Part shown: in pieces, positions 9,887 through 17,369 of the stretch | Layout: each line of letters starts with the position of its first letter | How positions within the stretch are numbered: the stretch's first letter is position 1 | Origin: Paenimyroides ummariense | GTDB lineage: Bacteria > Bacteroidota > Bacteroidia > Flavobacteriales > Flavobacteriaceae | Assembly: GCF_900115115.1 (NCBI RefSeq) | Contig: NZ_FOVI01000015.1 | Coordinates: forward strand, 1-64,000 | DNA: 64,000 nucleotides | Direction of reading: 5' to 3' | The notes under the pieces: model-generated | What the model saw: only the letters and a program-made list of their open reading frames with translations | Told to the model about the DNA's origin: nothing | Databases searched by the model: none | Made by a program: the position numbers and the translations under genes

Positions 9887-9900
9887 CAATAAAAAAGCGA

Positions 9901-11052
9901 ATGAATAAACATATACAGCGTGTACAGGAAGCCGTGCACTTTTTTGATAATAAGGATACTTTTCTAGGTTTTAGAAAGCTGTTGGACTGTGCGATGGATA
10001 CGCAGAACATGCAGATTTACAGAGAAGCAATTAATCTGACCGACTGGAAAGAAAAAAATCCCGAGCAGACTGATGCTTTAATTACAAAGGCAAAAGAACT
10101 GTTACAAAAAATAGCTTTAGTTGATGTACCGGAAAACAAGGCAGAAGAATTTGTTTTGAAGGCGGATCAGATAACAAAAAGTTACGGATCGCAAAAATTT
10201 TCGTTAGGACCTATTTCGCTTACGTTGACTAAAGGTCAGGTTTTTGGATTGGTGGGTGAAAACGGTAATGGTAAAACTACATTGTTGCGCATTCTGGCTA
10301 AAGAAATTGCTCAGACACAAGGATCGCTTCACTATCAGTTTACAAACGAAATACAAAACGATTACGATTTACGTACCAAATTAATCTACATTCCGCAACG
10401 TACCGATAAATGGTATGGCAGTTTGTTGGATAATTTACGTTTTGTATTGGCGAATTACGGCGAAAAACCGGATGAGATTGAAACCCGAGTTTTATTGATG
10501 GTTGCGCGTTTGGGATTATGGAATTACCGACATTTAAAATGGAGCGAACTATCATCGGGCTACAAAATGCGTTTTGAACTGGCACGTACCTTATTGCGCA
10601 AACCCGAAATTTTGTTGTTAGATGAACCTTTGGCAAACCTGGATGTGTTGGCACAGCAGATTATTCTGGAAGATTTAAAGGCGATAGCGAATTCGGTTAA
10701 TAACCCAATTGCGCTAATTTTAAGTTCGCAACAGTTGTATGAAGTTGAGAAGATATCAGACAAGGTAATTTTTCTGAAAAACGGCAAATACAACGAAAGT
10801 ACAAACGAAGCCGTTAACGACGAAAAACCGTTAATTATAGAAATTGATACCAATGCAAACCGTGAAGAATTATTAAAGGTTTTTGAGCCATTTTCATTGG
10901 AAAAGCTAACCTTTAACGGCGGAATTTACACGGTGTATTTCAACACAACTACCCGTTTCTCCGAAGTAATTGTAGCATTAGGATCAGCTGATATACAACT
11001 AATTTATATCCGTGATATTTCTGCATCAACCCGTAGATTTTTTGTAAACTAG
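9901..11052 (+). CDS. ABC transporter ATP-binding protein with N-terminal helical extension
   Basis: This 383-residue protein has an unusual helical extension of roughly 80 residues (MNKHIQRVQEAVHFF...), then an ABC ATPase domain. Walker A is GENGNGKTT, the signature is LSSGYKMRFE, Walker B is ILLLDEPLANLD, and a C-terminal domain of about 80 residues follows. It would power transport, or act mechanically, with the membrane protein encoded 12 bases downstream. The upstream GTG at 9865 is in frame, but it overlaps the predicted promoter and is disfavoured. The signature LSSGY differs slightly from the standard LSGGQ. The substrate is unknown. Confidence 0.85.
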   Translation: MNKHIQRVQEAVHFFDNKDTFLGFRKLLDCAMDTQNMQIYREAINLTDWKEKNPEQTDALITKAKELLQKIALVDVPENKAEEFVLKADQITKSYGSQKFSLGPISLTLTKGQVFGLVGENGNGKTTLLRILAKEIAQTQGSLHYQFTNEIQNDYDLRTKLIYIPQRTDKWYGSLLDNLRFVLANYGEKPDEIETRVLLMVARLGLWNYRHLKWSELSSGYKMRFELARTLLRKPEILLLDEPLANLDVLAQQIILEDLKAIANSVNNPIALILSSQQLYEVEKISDKVIFLKNGKYNESTNEAVNDEKPLIIEIDTNANREELLKVFEPFSLEKLTFNGGIYTVYFNTTTRFSEVIVALGSADIQLIYIRDISASTRRFFVN

Positions 11053-11064
11053 AAAAACATTGTT

Positions 11065-12939
11065 ATGAATTTTATCAATAAAATAAACAATTACCTTATA
11101 CAGCGGTACCCAACAATATGGAACACCCGCATTGTGTGGATGCTTGCCATAAGCCTGTTGGCGCACATCGTTTTTTACTTTATAGGTTTTATATCGCACA
11201 GTAGTCCGCTTTCGTTACAAAACAGCCGGGTTATAGACGATTATTTTTCAAGCGGCGTAATAATGGTACACATCATTGTTTCTATGCTTATGCTGGTAGG
11301 CTGGCTGGTTTACATGTTTAAAAACAACGGCTTTAAAAACTTTTATCCTACAAGCAACCTTAAACTTTTTGGTCAGTTTATGTGTTATTTGGTCATTGTT
11401 TTTGCATCAATAAGTTTTTATTTTCCATATATGTTCGGGTTTAGAACTTACATAAACGTAACGTATCCAAACAACGAATTAGTAAAAAATGTAAATATTA
11501 TTAATAAAGCGTTTCCGTTTTTAACCTTTTCATACCAAGATTATGAACTAGATAGAAAAGCGTCGCCTAAAATATTTAACGAATTATACTGCGAAAAAGA
11601 CCCCAATTTAATAGATTATAATAAAAAATATTTCAGCACACTTGGCAACGATTATCAGTTTTACAGCATTTACCAAGTTGCCATTACAGAGCGCGATGAA
11701 AACTATCAATTTAAGTACCCAGCCGCCGAATATAAAAATAATGTTTCATTAGCGTATCAAACCGTAGAGAACGATACTTGTTATTACTTTTTTAAGAAAG
11801 AGGTAGTTGATGTTTCGGCACAAATAAAAACTGCAGATTTATCATTCTACAATTTTTCAAGAAAATTTTATGAGTTAGATTTTAGTGAAATTGATTATTA
11901 TGACAGATATTCTAACGGCTATTATACCGAACCGGTTCCGTATGATGTAGATCCTAAAGAGGGTAAAAACTACCAAATAAATAAAGATTTAACAGCGCTT
12001 TTAGACAGAAACAATCCGGTAGAAATTAAAAAAGGTTTAAACGATTTTTTAGAAGTATCTAAGAAATATCAAATAAAAACCAATTTAACTACCGATAAAT
12101 GGTTTGATTTGATTTATTTCCCTGGAAATTTCCCTATAAAGAACTTTATTGCAGAGCACGAAAGCGAATATTACTATCCAACAGATTCTGTAGCCTTAGC
12201 AGTTCCCGAAGTTGATACATTAACAACCGATATTGCATCGCAAAATGTTCATGAAGCAACCCAAGCTGCCGTAGTAGCAGTGGCTGAAGCTGCCGGTGTA
12301 AATTCAACAAACAAAATGGTTGATTTTTACAATAAAAATAGATCTAGAAACTATTATGAAATAAGAAATTTAAACGAATTTCTTCGAAACGTAGAATTAG
12401 TTAAAAGCGATGATTTTGTATCGCGAAACATTCATGTATATATTTGGATTGCCTTTTTCTTCTCTACATTAATTTTCAGTTTCAGAGTAACAAATTTACG
12501 TTCTGTAATTTTTACAGGAATTACAACAGGCGTATTGAGTTTGGTTATTGGGTTAATGGTTTTAATGTACAGCATGGGCATGGGTGGAGATGAAGAATAT
12601 TTTGCAGCTTATTTGGTGTTTATTATAGCAACCATAATTATTCTGATTCCGTTTTTATTTCTCACATCAGCATCCAAACTGTTTACGTCGATCTTTATGA
12701 ACATCACCATTAATGGTTTTGTTTTGTATGTGCTGTTGATTTTAGGCATTATAAGTATGCACCAAAACGATGCTTGCCGTGCACAGCCAGGTTATTACAA
12801 CAGTTACCCAAGTAAAACATGCACTACGCTTTTGGAATATTTAGATATGAACACGAGTTATTTGCTGCTGGCAGTAGGTTTACTGTTTATGTTTATATAC
12901 ACCGCAGTCATTAAAAAATGGCGTGCTGTACCGGAATAA
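11065..12939 (+). CDS. Multi-pass membrane protein, probable partner of the ABC ATPase
   Basis: This 624-residue protein has three N-terminal helices (about residues 25-47, 66-88 and 103-130). A long polar region of about 310 residues follows, then about five C-terminal helices (about 450-620). Three helices, a large extracytoplasmic domain and further helices fit an export-type ABC permease, but no known permease motif is seen. It starts 12 bases after the ATPase gene, so the pair forms one transporter or envelope machine. The soluble insert is rich in Tyr, Asn and Lys. Function and substrate are not recognisable. A terminator follows. Confidence 0.72.
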   Translation: MNFINKINNYLIQRYPTIWNTRIVWMLAISLLAHIVFYFIGFISHSSPLSLQNSRVIDDYFSSGVIMVHIIVSMLMLVGWLVYMFKNNGFKNFYPTSNLKLFGQFMCYLVIVFASISFYFPYMFGFRTYINVTYPNNELVKNVNIINKAFPFLTFSYQDYELDRKASPKIFNELYCEKDPNLIDYNKKYFSTLGNDYQFYSIYQVAITERDENYQFKYPAAEYKNNVSLAYQTVENDTCYYFFKKEVVDVSAQIKTADLSFYNFSRKFYELDFSEIDYYDRYSNGYYTEPVPYDVDPKEGKNYQINKDLTALLDRNNPVEIKKGLNDFLEVSKKYQIKTNLTTDKWFDLIYFPGNFPIKNFIAEHESEYYYPTDSVALAVPEVDTLTTDIASQNVHEATQAAVVAVAEAAGVNSTNKMVDFYNKNRSRNYYEIRNLNEFLRNVELVKSDDFVSRNIHVYIWIAFFFSTLIFSFRVTNLRSVIFTGITTGVLSLVIGLMVLMYSMGMGGDEEYFAAYLVFIIATIIILIPFLFLTSASKLFTSIFMNITINGFVLYVLLILGIISMHQNDACRAQPGYYNSYPSKTCTTLLEYLDMNTSYLLLAVGLLFMFIYTAVIKKWRAVPE

Positions 12940-12947
12940 TTATTACA

Positions 12948-12979
12948 AAAAAAGAACGTATGTAAATACGTTCTTTTTT
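12948..12979. terminator. Terminator between the ABC pair and ferritin
   Basis: A 14-bp stem (AAAAAAGAACGTAT and its complement) with a GTAA loop lies between converging genes. It has A/T runs on both sides and can work on both strands. Confidence 0.88.
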
Positions 12980-12998
12980 GTTTTAATGATGTTTGAAG

Positions 12999-13547
12999 TT
13001 ACTCTAAAGGATTCACATTATCAGCAATAGGGAATTCCTGATCGGTATTTCCAATAAGTTTGTTTAACTCAAATTTAGCCGTATCGCTCATGTTGTTACC
13101 GCCGGCAAGTTTGGCTTTATCCAATAAATCAAGTGCCAGTTTTTCTTCTTCGCGTTGTTCGGCAACCAGCCATTGCATAAAATTCCAGGTAGCCCAATCT
13201 TCTTCGTCCATACTCATTTTTACCAGTTTGTAAACCGCAGTAGTATTTTCAATTTCCTGTTTTAAAACACTTTCAAAGCATTCTAAAACATTATTGGGTT
13301 TAGGTTGTGGTTTGGCAATAGCATCAATAACAACCGTTCCGCCTCGTTCCTGAATATATTCAATAATTTTAGCCATGTGCACGCGTTCTTCCTGCGAATG
13401 CTTCATCATAAAATTCTTAACACCGTCTAACTGGTTTTCGTCTGCCCAACAGGCAAGCATTAAATACATTTGTGCCGAATAAGCTTCTAAAGTAACCTGA
13501 TCATTCAAGGCTTTTTGCAAGGTTTCTGATATTCTTATTGTATTCAT
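12999..13547 (-). CDS. ftnA: Non-haem ferritin
   Basis: This 182-residue four-helix ferritin oxidises Fe(II) and stores iron in a 24-mer cytosolic cage. Ferroxidase ligands are visible at positions shifted about +4 relative to E. coli FtnA: Glu21, Glu54, His57 (SQEERVHM), Glu97 or Glu99, Gln130 and Glu133 (VAEQREEE). Length is slightly above the family norm because of a C-terminal tail (GNTDQEFPIADNVNPLE). It stands alone on the minus strand. The upstream sequence carries a TAACTTTA element that could be its -7 box. Confidence 0.95.
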   Translation of the reverse strand: MNTIRISETLQKALNDQVTLEAYSAQMYLMLACWADENQLDGVKNFMMKHSQEERVHMAKIIEYIQERGGTVVIDAIAKPQPKPNNVLECFESVLKQEIENTTAVYKLVKMSMDEEDWATWNFMQWLVAEQREEEKLALDLLDKAKLAGGNNMSDTAKFELNKLIGNTDQEFPIADNVNPLE

Positions 13548-13695
13548 AACATTAAATTTTTTTGTATTAGCAACCTAAAGTTACGCATCTTAAAACGGAA
13601 TTTTGTAAAAATTATCAAAAAAAGAGGGTTATCAAAATCAATATAAAATCATTTTAAATTAAGAAATTTATTAAATTCGTTAAAAGCAAATTCAA

Positions 13696-14148
13696 ATGGA
13701 AAAGTTAACTGCCAAGGCAAGTATTCAAATTCAAAAACCTGTGAACGAGGTTTTTAGTGCGATTGTTTCTGCCGATAAAATGAATCGATACTTTATAGAA
13801 TCATCAACCGGAAATTTAGGAACAGACAAAACCGTTCAATGGAAGTTTCCCGAGTTTGACGATGTTTTTCCCGTAACCGGAAAAGAAATTAAAGAAAACG
13901 AATATGTTTCGTTCGACTGGAGTGGCGAACCAAATATGCTGGTAGAAATTTTTCTGCAGCCACAAAAAGATAACTCAACCGTTGTAAAAGTTGTGGAGCA
14001 TGAAATGGAAAAAACCCATGCCGGAATTAAGCAAATGATGCAGCAAACCGAAGGCTGGGCAAACTTTTTAGCTTGTTTGAAAGCCAGTTTAGAATACAAC
14101 ATTAACTTACGAAATGGCGCTTTTGATTATATGCGCATTAAAAAATAG
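13696..14148 (+). CDS. START-like (SRPBCC/AHSA1) domain protein 1
   Basis: This 150-residue protein is a single SRPBCC/AHSA1-type helix-grip domain: a beta-rich ligand pocket, PVNEVFSAIVSADKMNRYF, GKEIKENEYVSFDWSG, and the C-terminal helix GWANFLACLKASLEY. Such proteins bind small hydrophobic ligands or assist Hsp90-type chaperones. The ligand cannot be predicted. It is followed 4 bases later by a second protein of the same fold, and the two probably form an operon with the DUF1801 gene. Confidence 0.82.
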   Translation: MEKLTAKASIQIQKPVNEVFSAIVSADKMNRYFIESSTGNLGTDKTVQWKFPEFDDVFPVTGKEIKENEYVSFDWSGEPNMLVEIFLQPQKDNSTVVKVVEHEMEKTHAGIKQMMQQTEGWANFLACLKASLEYNINLRNGAFDYMRIKK

Positions 14149-14152
14149 AAAA

Positions 14153-14563
14153 ATGGGAAAAATAACGGTACAGGTTGCGGTAAATGCGCCTATTGAAAAA
14201 GTTTGGGATAAATTAAACAACCCAAGACATATTGAACAATGGAATCAGGCATCGCCGGATTGGCATTGTTTAAATGCATCGAATAATTTGGAAGTTGGTG
14301 GGAAATTAAAAAGTACAATGGCTGCTAAAGACGGTAGTTTTTCTTTTGATTTTGAGGGGATTTATGATGAAGTTATTCCGCAGAAATTCATAAAATATCA
14401 CATGGAAGACGGCAGAGTGGTTGAAATTTCTTTTGAAGACAAAGGTAATCAGATACTTGTAACCGAAACATTTGATGCTGAAAATCAAAACCCGGAAGAA
14501 ATGCAGAAAGAAGGTTGGCAGGCAATTTTAAACAGCTTTAAAAACCATGTGGAAACTACCTAA
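14153..14563 (+). CDS. START-like (SRPBCC/AHSA1) domain protein 2
   Basis: This 136-residue SRPBCC protein begins ITVQVAVNAPIEKVWDKLNNPRHIEQW, the typical first strand and helices of the fold. It ends with the long C-terminal helix GWQAILNSFKNHVE. The frame extends upstream to 14114 inside the preceding gene. The ATG at 14153, 4 bases after that gene's stop, gives the normal domain length and is preferred. It is likely translationally coupled to the upstream START gene. The role is unknown. Confidence 0.83.
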   Translation: MGKITVQVAVNAPIEKVWDKLNNPRHIEQWNQASPDWHCLNASNNLEVGGKLKSTMAAKDGSFSFDFEGIYDEVIPQKFIKYHMEDGRVVEISFEDKGNQILVTETFDAENQNPEEMQKEGWQAILNSFKNHVETT

Positions 14564-14577
14564 TTGGTTAAATTATC

Positions 14578-15510
14578 ATGAATACTTTTTTAAACATAGC
14601 AGAATATATTTCCGGTTTTTCTGATGATCGAAAGATAATCTTGGAAGATCTATATAAGATCATTAAAAAACATGTTCCAAAAGAAACGGTTGAAAAAATA
14701 AGTTATGGCATGCCAACGTTTTATTATAACGGAAATTTAATTCATTTTGCACTGTTTAAAAATCATTTGGGATTGTATCCAGGTCCCGATGCTATTGAGG
14801 TTTTTCAAGATCAGCTAACATCCTTCAAAACATCAAAAGGAGCCATTCAACTCCCTTTAGATCAAAAATTACCCAAGCAATTAATTGCTGATATTATTGC
14901 TTTCAATGTATCGAAATTGAAAGATAAAAAAGCTGCAAATTGGAGTGCCTATAATGATAAATGGACAGATGCCGAAGAATTTATGCAGCAGTTAATCGTG
15001 AAAACTAATCTAGACAAAGCAATTAAGTGGGATAAGGAAGTTTACACGTTTAACAATAAAAATGTGATAGGATGGGGTGGTTTTAAAGATTTTTTCTCGT
15101 TATGGTTTTACAATGGAGTGTTTTTATCAGATCCTGAAAAAGTGCTGGTAAATGCATCAGACGGAAAAACAAAAGCCATGCGTCAGTGGCGATTTACAAA
15201 TGTTGCCGATATGGACGAGAAGAAGATTTTGGCGTACATAAACGAATCGATCCAAACCATAAAAGATGGTAAAGAAATAAGAACCGATGTTTTTGAAGAG
15301 AAGAAACCTGAAGGAATTTTTAAAGATTTTTTAGAAAGTAATATCGATGTTAAAATTGCTTTTGAAAAACTGACTAAAGGAAAACAGAAAGAATACGTGG
15401 TTTATATTGATGAAGCCAAACAGGAAAAAACAAAAGCTACACGCTTAGAAAAAATCAAAGAACTTATTTTACAGAATAAAGGTTTAAATGATAAATATAA
15501 AACCAAATAA
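14578..15510 (+). CDS. DUF1801-DUF1801-OmdA (YdeI-like) protein
   Basis: This 310-residue protein has three parts. A first DUF1801-like domain (about 1-115) contains ISYGMPTFYYNGNLIHFALFKNHLGLYP. A second DUF1801 domain (about 128-240) contains KDFFSLWFYNGVFLSDP and the family hallmark AMRQWRFTN. A C-terminal OmdA/YdeI segment (about 250-305) contains the KGKQKEYVVYIDEAKQEKT motif. The same combination is called YdeI/OmpD-associated or bacteriocin-protection-like in other bacteria. The biochemical function is not known. It follows the START pair with a 14-base gap. The double DUF1801 is longer than the simple YdhG-type members. Confidence 0.8.
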   Translation: MNTFLNIAEYISGFSDDRKIILEDLYKIIKKHVPKETVEKISYGMPTFYYNGNLIHFALFKNHLGLYPGPDAIEVFQDQLTSFKTSKGAIQLPLDQKLPKQLIADIIAFNVSKLKDKKAANWSAYNDKWTDAEEFMQQLIVKTNLDKAIKWDKEVYTFNNKNVIGWGGFKDFFSLWFYNGVFLSDPEKVLVNASDGKTKAMRQWRFTNVADMDEKKILAYINESIQTIKDGKEIRTDVFEEKKPEGIFKDFLESNIDVKIAFEKLTKGKQKEYVVYIDEAKQEKTKATRLEKIKELILQNKGLNDKYKTK

Positions 15511-15547
15511 TTTTTGTATATTTATTTGATTTTTAAAAGTTTGTATT

Positions 15548-16042
15548 ATGAAAAAGAATTTTTTACTATTATTAGCTTTAAGTAGTTTAACTTTTGTTTC
15601 GTGTAAAAAAGAAGTCACCGTTACACCTACAGCTACACAAACTGCCGATTCACTCAACCAAAATGCACAAAAAAACAATGTTAATTTCACTGATTTACCT
15701 GTAAAAGCATTAGAAACAATTAATAGTCATTACAGCCAAGACAACATTGCTTCGTATGAAGTAAAAACCATTCCGGTTATCGGAAAAAGTTTTGAAGTGA
15801 AGTTTAACGACGGTGCCGAAATTGATTTTGACAGCGATGGCATTTGGCACGAATGGAAAGATGCCAAAGGCTTACCAAAAGAAGTGCTGCCCGAAAGTAT
15901 CAAAACGTATCTTTCTAAAAATTACGCATCAACTTTTGCCACTTCAATTGATAAAGAAAAAGATAAAATTAAGATTGATTTAGCATCAGATATTGATTTA
16001 GAATTTGATACTAACGGAAATTTTGTTCGTATTGATGACTAA
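15548..16042 (+). CDS. PepSY-like lipoprotein
   Basis: This 164-residue protein has a lipoprotein signal (MKKNFLLLLALSSLTFVSC, lipobox FVSC), so it is probably membrane-anchored outside the cytosol. Two PepSY-like (DUF2874) repeats follow: LPVKALETINSHY ... GKSFEVKFNDGAEIDFDSDGIW, and LPESIKTYLSKNY ... IDLEFDTNGNFVRID. Bacteroidetes proteins of this class are small periplasmic or surface proteins of unknown ligand, sometimes proposed as inhibitor-like. A convergent terminator follows. Confidence 0.85.
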   Translation: MKKNFLLLLALSSLTFVSCKKEVTVTPTATQTADSLNQNAQKNNVNFTDLPVKALETINSHYSQDNIASYEVKTIPVIGKSFEVKFNDGAEIDFDSDGIWHEWKDAKGLPKEVLPESIKTYLSKNYASTFATSIDKEKDKIKIDLASDIDLEFDTNGNFVRIDD

Positions 16043-16060
16043 TTTTTATCTATAGAAATA

Positions 16061-16096
16061 AAAAAAGGTGTTTCATTAATTTGAAACACCTTTTTT
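16061..16096. terminator. Terminator between the PepSY-like and thioredoxin-like lipoprotein genes
   Basis: A 15-bp stem (AAAAAAGGTGTTTCA and its complement) with a 6-base loop is flanked by A- and T-runs. It lies between converging genes. Confidence 0.9.
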
Positions 16097-16111
16097 CCTG
16101 TAAACTAACTA

Positions 16112-16783
16112 TTACTTTTTAACTTTTATAGTACAACCAATTGCAACTGTTTCGGTTTGTTTTATAGGCTCATTTTTTAATAAAGCATCAACAGCAGCTT
16201 CTACGTATTTTTCGGTAACATCATTAGGGTTCTCGTGATTGTTATCAATAGCACCAATATATTTTACAATGTTTTTACCATTTTCTTTGTTAAGAACAAA
16301 TACATGCGGTGTTTTAGTTGCACCGTATTGTGGATAAATTTTTTGTCCTTCATCAAACAAATAAGGAAAAGTAAATCCTTTTTCTTTTGCGCGGGTTTTC
16401 ATCAAATCAAAACTATCTTCTGGTTGTGCAGTAGGATCGTTCGGATTAATCGCAATAACAGGATATCCTAACGATTTATATTTTGTATCTAATGCAACAA
16501 TACGCTCTTCATAAGCTTTCGCATACGGACAATGGTTACAAGTAAAAATTACAATGTATCCTTTAGCATCAGTAAATTGAGATAAAGAGTACATTTTATC
16601 ATCGGTTCCTTTTAACGAAAAATCAGTTGCTTCGTCGCCAATAGTATAGCCGGTTCTTTCAACAGCAGGCTCTTCGGTCTTGGTAATTGTGTCGTTTGTA
16701 ACGGTTTCGGTGGTAGTTGTAGCTTCTTTCTTACAGCTTACAAAAGCAGCTGCAAATAAAGCTAATGCTAAAATTTTCTTCAT
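16112..16783 (-). CDS. Redoxin/thioredoxin-fold lipoprotein (AhpC/TSA type, CNHC motif)
   Basis: This 223-residue lipoprotein has its lipobox Cys at residue 17 (FVSC), then a Thr/Glu-rich linker and a redoxin domain. The domain starts GYTIGDEATDFSLKGTDD and carries the active-site pair Cys82-x2-Cys85 in FTCNHCPYAKA. The thioredoxin-fold cis-Pro segment is at KTPHVFVL. CNHCPY is typical of a family of periplasmic thioredoxin-like proteins with AhpC/TSA architecture. It likely acts as an envelope thiol reductase or peroxidase-like protein. The TlpA-type gene upstream ends 7 bases before this start, so the two are an operon. Confidence 0.86.
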   Translation of the reverse strand: MKKILALALFAAAFVSCKKEATTTTETVTNDTITKTEEPAVERTGYTIGDEATDFSLKGTDDKMYSLSQFTDAKGYIVIFTCNHCPYAKAYEERIVALDTKYKSLGYPVIAINPNDPTAQPEDSFDLMKTRAKEKGFTFPYLFDEGQKIYPQYGATKTPHVFVLNKENGKNIVKYIGAIDNNHENPNDVTEKYVEAAVDALLKNEPIKQTETVAIGCTIKVKK

Positions 16784-16790
16784 TTTTTGT

Positions 16791-17300
16791 TTATTTAAAT
16801 TTGTTAATGGTTTTTACTAAATCGTTGTAAGAAATTTGTCCTTCGGTAAAAAAAACTTGTTTGCCATTTTTGTAAATTGCTGTTGCAGGTATGGCGCCAC
16901 TCCATGTTTTATTGATTTTCGGAATCCATTCGTTCATACGTTTGTTGTCTGTTAAAACATAAACATCGGGCGAAATATTGTTGGTTTTAATGTAGTTTTT
17001 TACTTTGGTTTCAAAATCGGCAGCTTTATCCAAACTCACTAAAATCATTTTAAATTTTTCTGATTTAAATTCGCTGTTAATTTTCATAAAATCAGGTAAC
17101 TCTTCCACACAAGGCTGACACCACGTTGCCCAAAAGTTTACAATATAAAGCGTATCATTTTGTTTGGTGAATTGATTAAAAACCGAATTATAATCGGTAC
17201 TTAACTCAAGAACCTGAGGTTTTTCAACAGCGGTTTCCGCTTTTTTATCACAAGAAGTAATAGTGAGTAAAAGCGTGCAAATTCCTATAAATTTCTTCAT
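16791..17300 (-). CDS. TlpA-family thioredoxin-like lipoprotein
   Basis: This 169-residue protein starts MKKFIGICTLLLTITSC, with the lipobox Cys at residue 17. The TlpA/ResA-type domain has the active site Cys61-x2-Cys64 (VNFWATWCQPCVEELP) and cis-Pro in GAIPATAIY. It is predicted to reduce disulfides outside the cytosol, together with the downstream redoxin lipoprotein. The frame continues upstream to 17378, but that would bury the signal peptide behind 26 residues and overlap the divergent macroglobulin gene. The start at 17300 is therefore chosen. Confidence 0.88.
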   Translation of the reverse strand: MKKFIGICTLLLTITSCDKKAETAVEKPQVLELSTDYNSVFNQFTKQNDTLYIVNFWATWCQPCVEELPDFMKINSEFKSEKFKMILVSLDKAADFETKVKNYIKTNNISPDVYVLTDNKRMNEWIPKINKTWSGAIPATAIYKNGKQVFFTEGQISYNDLVKTINKFK

Positions 17301-17369
17301 ACAAAATTTTTTAAAGCTTAAATTTACAAAAAAGATGTATTTTAACAGCATCTTATTAGCAATAACCTT

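Noticed and set aside
9865..9900. GTG start for the ABC ATPase.
   Set aside because: The predicted -7 box lies at 9879-9886, downstream of this GTG, so the transcript would not contain it.
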